Part shown: piece after piece, positions 6,662 to 9,076 of the stretch
Position numbering within the stretch: the stretch's first letter is position 1
Layout of the letters: each line of letters starts with the position of its first letter
NCBI GenBank assembly: GCA_902793875.1
Contig: CADBFL010000061.1
Location: 1-9,076 of the forward strand
DNA: 9,076 nucleotides
Direction: 5' to 3'
DNA from: an uncultured Eubacteriales bacterium
GTDB lineage: Bacteria > Bacillota > Clostridia > Peptostreptococcales > Anaerovoracaceae
Notes under the pieces: model-generated
Databases searched by the model: none
Seen by the model: only the letters and a program-made list of their open reading frames with translations
What the model was told of the DNA's origin: nothing
Position numbers and translations under genes: made by a program

Positions 6662-6998
6662 TTTTTACCTCCGCTTTAGGCTTTGAATGTGACATGAGCT
6701 GCAGAGTATCTGTCATGATCATTCGAATATATTCAGCGCAGCTCATGAAGAATCTGCGCTGCTCTTCATCGGAAGCGGACCGGGCTCTCTGCTCAAAGTG
6801 GGATATGACATTCCGCAGACGCATCAGACTCTGGATCATTTCTTCAGACGGAAGCTCCTTCGGCTGCTTTTTCATGGCGATCTGCCGGAGATATTCAGAG
6901 ACTGACAGTCTGCATTTTCTTGCATTGCGTTCGATCTTTTCTTTTTCTTCGGGAGTGACGCGAATATTTATCCCGAAGTTTCTTTTTCGGTTAGCCAT
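6648..6998 (-). CDS. Ribbon-helix-helix mobilization accessory protein (MobC-like)
   Basis: The 116-residue protein begins MANRKRNFGINIRVTPEEK, a short basic arm and beta strand, followed by two helices ending near SVSEYLRQIAMKK (about 32-44). This is the usual ribbon-helix-helix DNA-binding fold of MobC-type relaxosome proteins that bind oriT and help the relaxase nick. The C-terminal half (about 50-105) is helical, as in MobC. I start it at ATG 6998 because AAAGGAA lies six to seven bases upstream; a GTG at 7040 would add 14 residues (RRRSSSRKG and others) outside the fold. Its last codons overlap the relaxase start. The hairpin-rich candidate oriT lies directly upstream, where this protein would bind and could also repress its own operon. 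The family assignment is from fold and context, not a distinctive motif. Confidence 0.85.
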   Translation of the reverse strand: MANRKRNFGINIRVTPEEKEKIERNARKCRLSVSEYLRQIAMKKQPKELPSEEMIQSLMRLRNVISHFEQRARSASDEEQRRFFMSCAEYIRMIMTDTLQLMSHSKPKAEVKNGND

Positions 6999-7302
6999 TA
7001 TTATTCCTTTCCGTGACGAAGACCGGCGGCGGATCGTCACTTTGATACTTGTGAAAACTGATACGGGGTCGCAGGGGCAGAGCCCCTCCCGGTATTGCCA
7101 TTTCTGGCAGTGCCGAGGCTGTGTTTTGGCTGCCGTTTACCGGCTGGCGATACAAAGCCTATGCTCGCTATACTCACAGACATCTTCAGGATGTCTTTAT
7201 GTGGCAACACCCGTGGCCATACACGGATGTTGGCCTCCGCCGTTTTCGCGGCAATACATTCAGCGCAGTCTTCAGTGACAGCTGTGACGGCAGTGACGAT
7301 AT
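6999..7302. other. Hairpin-rich intergenic region, candidate oriT
   Basis: No gene fits here on either strand. It holds at least five dyads. AGGGGC-aga-GCCCCT (7073-7087) is nested in an outer imperfect repeat reaching ATAC (7061-7064) and GTAT (7092-7095). Next come TGCCA-tttc-TGGCA (7096-7109) and AGACATC-ttcag-GATGTCT (7178-7196). An imperfect 12-pair stem joins 7203-7215 to 7222-7235, with CCGTG/CACGG at its tip. The last is GCCG-ttttcg-CGGC (7239-7252). TGATAC is repeated at 7043-7048 and 7059-7064. Position just upstream of the accessory and relaxase genes, plus the stacked dyads, make oriT the best explanation; the nick site cannot be read. Promoter elements for the mobilization operon are probably here too. 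Confidence 0.55.
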
Positions 7303-7348
7303 CTACCCACCGGGGGAGGAGCCGTCACAAGCGTCACTGTCGTCACTG
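7273..7348. repeat. Inverted array of six 8-base repeats at 9-base spacing (iteron-like)
   Basis: Three units on the plus strand, CAGTGACA (7273-7280), CTGTGACG (7282-7289) and CAGTGACG (7291-7298), are each exactly nine bases apart. After a 24-base spacer come three inverted units at the same spacing: CGTCACAA (7323-7330), CGTCACTG (7332-7339) and CGTCACTG (7341-7348). The whole is symmetric about 7310/7311. The second half is inside the last codons of repA and gives its odd GSDDSDACDG tail; the first half is beyond the stop. Such regular spacing indicates cooperative protein binding, as in replication iterons. Confidence 0.75.
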
Positions 7349-8388
7349 CCCGGGACATCATCCGCAGCATTGTTTTCTTTTCTGCCAGGCCTGTCTTTCA
7401 GCATCTTGCGATCTACATAAAGCCTCATGCCTCTGACATTGTTTTTCCTCGGGAGCTTCTCAAAGCGGATACACTCCGGAAAGAAGACTTCATAGTAGTG
7501 TCTGGTGATCTGCTTTGCCATCTGGTTCGCAGGTATGCTCGCATCATTGATCGCAGCCTGAAGCTGCGAGGCGCTTCCGAACCAGGATCCTTCCTGCTTG
7601 ATGAAGTTCGCTACTTTATACAGAACTTCAGGTATCTTTTCTTTTTCGATCTCAGCTGCGCTTTTCTCTTCAAGCATGTGCCACCTGAGGTCAACGAATT
7701 CGAGAATGAGTTTCCGTTCTTCGACATCTCTGCCGCGCACATACATCTCGGCAGTGGTTGAGCCTTCCCGTCTCTTCAGAACAATGTTCGTATCGCTCAC
7801 ACCGGTTATGCCGTTGGTCCCGGTGATCTCATTGAAGGGATCATTCAGATCCGGCTTTTGCCGAAGATGATGGATGGCAATGATCGACTTATTGTTCAGA
7901 TCTGCGATCTCCTTGAGCTTGCTTATCTCATCGTAGTCTTTGCTGTACGAGCCGCTGCCTGAGCCGTCATCTGCTCCCCGTATCTTCTGCAGGGTGTCGA
8001 CTATGATGAGATCGATATCCCTGTGGTCTCTCAGGAAACTTACGATGTCTCTTGTGAAACCGGAGCCGATACGCTCGCTTGAGGTCGAGACATATAGGTT
8101 GTCCGGCGGTTCGTCTACCAGCTCATGCATCCTGTTGCGGACCCTCAGGTATGTGTCTTCGAGGCAGTAGTACAGGACACCGGTCTTTTGGACGGACTTG
8201 CCGAGAAAGGGGACCCCGTTGGCTACTGAGATCGCAAGATCGAGTGCCAGCCAGCTTTTGCCGATCTTTGGAGATCCTCCAAGAACGGTGAGGCCTTTAG
8301 AGATAAGACCTTCTACTATCATGGGCTGCGGTTCGAATATCTTATAGAAAATGCTTTCTGCTGTGATTGGCTGCGTATGTTGTGTCAT
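7303..8388 (-). CDS. RepA-like AAA_25 ATPase (hexameric helicase type) with winged-helix-like C-terminus
   Basis: The 361-residue protein is a RecA-fold ATPase of the RepA/AAA_25 type that mobilizable elements and some plasmids use as a replicative helicase. The Walker A motif is GGSPKIGKSW (37-46, Lys44). CLED (75-78) carries the likely catalytic Glu77, Walker B is LIIVDT (127-132), and AIHHLRQ (171-177) matches the sensor region. A basic ERKLILEF segment closes the core. From about 252 to 330 a helical region ending in RKNNVRGMRLYVDR resembles the winged-helix domain often fused to these ATPases. The last 25 residues are low-complexity Asp/Ser/Gly because the DNA there is a repeat array. 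The ATG has AGAGGAGGT upstream, about 11 bases from the start. Palindromes upstream may control it. No primase is seen, so it may rely on host priming. Family is firm; a role in replicating the excised circle is inferred. Confidence 0.9.
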   Translation of the reverse strand: MTQHTQPITAESIFYKIFEPQPMIVEGLISKGLTVLGGSPKIGKSWLALDLAISVANGVPFLGKSVQKTGVLYYCLEDTYLRVRNRMHELVDEPPDNLYVSTSSERIGSGFTRDIVSFLRDHRDIDLIIVDTLQKIRGADDGSGSGSYSKDYDEISKLKEIADLNNKSIIAIHHLRQKPDLNDPFNEITGTNGITGVSDTNIVLKRREGSTTAEMYVRGRDVEERKLILEFVDLRWHMLEEKSAAEIEKEKIPEVLYKVANFIKQEGSWFGSASQLQAAINDASIPANQMAKQITRHYYEVFFPECIRFEKLPRKNNVRGMRLYVDRKMLKDRPGRKENNAADDVPGSDDSDACDGSSPGG

Positions 8389-8538
8389 GGTTGCTTGTAC
8401 CTCCTCTCACTACTCCAAGGACTTTTTGCTGCAAAAATTACCTTTGTTTCCGAGTGTTTTTTGTAAAAGAGCAAGAATCGAATCTGCGACATCCTTCTAC
8501 TAAAGGGAAATAAAAACTCAAAAACCACACCCATTTTC

Positions 8539-8567
8539 ATCAAATTTGATAAGAAAAAATTCTTATC
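8539..8567. promoter_or_regulatory. Overlapping palindromes upstream of repA, candidate operator
   Basis: ATCAAATTTGAT (8539-8550) is a perfect 12-base palindrome. It overlaps a 20-base dyad, GATAAGAA-aaaa-TTCTTATC (8548-8567). They lie about 150 bases before the repA start, a plausible place for an operator, though no cognate regulator is in the window. Confidence 0.45.
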
Positions 8568-8633
8568 CCCGGTTCTCATGCAGTTAAGCGTGCTTACATA
8601 TTACTCAGACGATTCCCCAAAATACGGACTGGG

Positions 8634-8656
8634 TCAGACCGATTGAATCGGTCTGA
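8634..8656. repeat. 23-base perfect dyad
   Basis: TCAGACCGATT and AATCGGTCTGA are exact inverted repeats around a single central G. The left arm overlaps a smaller palindrome, GGTC-a-GACC (8632-8640). No T run follows, so it is not an intrinsic terminator. A protein-binding dyad or recombination site is possible. Confidence 0.5.
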
Positions 8657-9013
8657 TGGGTACCGCTCACGATTTGCGCGAAGATCCTCTCACTAATGAG
8701 CAATGGAAACGGGTTTTGACACCCCCTCTTTCGAAAAAGTCCTCTCACTCCTCCTAGGAAAGAAACACTGCAAAAATTAACCTTGAGAGAGAATGTTTTT
8801 TAAAAGGAACAATCTGGAATAAAAAATCCCTCTCACTTGCAGGCCGTGAGAAGGGCAAATCGTCAGGGTGATATCTGAATTATTTTTGTATAAAACTCGT
8901 AATTGACAGGAGATTTGTGATAGAATCACTCTGATATTTAATAATTTTTTTGGAACAGACAGGATGTTTGCAGAGGTTATAACAGCCGCAAATACAAACA
9001 GGAGAAACGATCG

Positions 9014-9076
9014 ATGAAGAAGAGATTATTCGGGATCCTGCTCAGCTTCGCGCTGATGATGGGGATGATGCCGGTG
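9014..9076 (+). CDS. Secreted or surface protein, N-terminal signal peptide only (partial)
   Basis: Only 21 codons are in the window. They read MKKRLFGILLSFALMMGMMP and one more residue: a basic start followed by a long hydrophobic run, a typical Sec signal peptide. AGGAGA lies about eight bases before the ATG. Such starts are common in large surface proteins of Clostridia, but the mature part is not visible, so no function can be given. It is transcribed away from repA; whether it is chromosomal or cargo of the element cannot be decided. Possible -35/-10 pairs upstream are weak: TTGTGA (8915-8920) with TTAATA (8938-8943). Confidence 0.8.
   Translation, partial: MKKRLFGILLSFALMMGMMPV

Larger units (their letters stand above)
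8403..8810. repeat. Imperfect direct duplication of the repA leader
   Basis: About 70 bases from 8403 and from 8741 align with one single-base gap. Shared blocks are CCTCTCACT at the start, a CTCC-AGGA block, CTGCAAAAATTA (8429-8440 and 8768-8779), and TGTTTTTT (8455-8462 and 8794-8801). The first copy is the repA leader. The second has a ribosome-binding-site-like AGGAGG on the minus strand but no gene behind it, suggesting that a gene following it was lost or that the block is a conserved binding region. Confidence 0.6.
8403..8837. repeat. Four direct copies of CCTCTCACT
   Basis: CCTCTCACT occurs at 8403-8411, 8686-8694, 8741-8749 and 8829-8837; the minus-strand form is AGTGAGAGG, extended to AGTGAGAGGA in the first three. 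The first copy overlaps the ribosome binding site of repA. A near-inverted copy, GTGAGAAGG, follows the fourth at about 8846. They may be binding sites for an element-encoded protein. Confidence 0.6.
3874..9013. mobile_element. Compact integrative mobilizable element at tRNA-Thr (right end undefined)
   Basis: Five features define it: a tyrosine integrase whose 3' end abuts a tRNA gene, a MOBP relaxase, a ribbon-helix-helix accessory protein, a hairpin-rich candidate oriT, and a RepA-like ATPase, all leftward with short spacing. No VirB4, VirD4 or other conjugation-channel gene is present, which makes it mobilizable rather than self-transmissible, unless more genes lie beyond the window. The left end is taken at the tRNA 3' end. 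The right end given is only the last base before the signal-peptide gene; no copy of the tRNA 3' end was found there, so the element may continue past the window. Confidence 0.8.
8389..9013. other. Long non-coding region with palindromes and direct repeats
   Basis: About 620 bases between the divergent repA and signal-peptide genes hold no convincing protein gene. They contain a 12-base perfect palindrome overlapping a hairpin (8539-8567), a 23-base dyad (8634-8656), four direct copies of CCTCTCACT, an imperfect duplication of 70-80 bases (from 8403 and from 8741), and an AT-rich stretch from about 8875 to 8955. This is where control of repA, a possible second replication or attachment site, and the right end of the element would be expected. 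Confidence 0.6.

Noticed and set aside
8385..8579. 64-residue minus-strand frame whose stop overlaps the repA ATG
   Set aside because: The ATGA overlap looks like coupling, but there is no ribosome binding site, the frame runs through the palindromes, and the peptide looks random.
8657..8758. 33-codon plus-strand frame containing LTNEQW, reminiscent of transposase starts
   Set aside because: It has no ribosome binding site, no continuing similarity and no terminal inverted repeats; the resemblance is too short to call an insertion-sequence relic.
8403..8837. CRISPR array
   Set aside because: The repeated CCTCTCACT units are only nine bases long and irregularly spaced, with no spacers of uniform length and no cas gene.
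8903..8926. TTGACA with TAGAAT as promoter of the signal-peptide gene
   Set aside because: Both hexamers look good, but the spacer is only 12 bases, too short for a sigma-A promoter.

Overview
The window looks like a piece of a Gram-positive anaerobe chromosome (Bacillota, most likely class Clostridia) carrying an integrated mobilizable element. The reasons are strong AGGAGG-type ribosome binding sites, heavy use of AGG/AGA and ATA codons in fairly GC-rich genes, and the DUF1934 and DUF1846 families, which are typical of Firmicutes. I cannot place it to genus.

Left, chromosome-like part (1-3873). A membrane-anchored HtrA/DegP-type serine protease runs leftwards off the window edge. A 140-base divergent promoter region separates it from a rightward cluster: a DUF1934 (YwiB-like) protein, a DUF1846 protein, and two very small single-helix membrane proteins that appear to be paralogues. 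After them come two 85-base tandem repeats whose hairpin stems differ by a compensatory change. Next are short fragments matching the neighbouring tRNA, then an intact tRNA-Thr (anticodon CGT) with its own terminator.

Mobile part (about 3874 to at least 8400, all genes leftward). Directly beyond the tRNA terminator are three TTGGATAC repeats and the 3' end of a tyrosine integrase. Upstream of the integrase come a MOBP-type relaxase and a ribbon-helix-helix mobilization accessory protein whose end overlaps the relaxase start. A 300-base hairpin-rich stretch follows (candidate oriT), with an array of six 9-base-period repeats arranged as three plus three inverted copies. Last is a RepA-like AAA_25 ATPase with a C-terminal winged-helix-like region. 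This is the layout of a compact integrative mobilizable element (IME): the integrase handles entry and exit at the tRNA, the relaxase with its accessory protein acts at oriT using a helper's conjugation machinery, and RepA may support replication of the excised circle. No type IV secretion genes, excisionase or cargo gene are visible.

Right part (8389-9076). About 620 bases without a convincing gene hold several palindromes, four direct copies of CCTCTCACT and an imperfect 70-80 base duplication. The sequence ends in the first 21 codons of a rightward secreted protein with a signal peptide. No second copy of the tRNA 3' end is present, so the right boundary of the element is not defined here. 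The most unusual items are the inverted 3+3 repeat array at the end of repA, the covarying tandem hairpins next to the tRNA, the anticodon-arm mirror upstream of the tRNA, and the pair of paralogous micro-membrane proteins.
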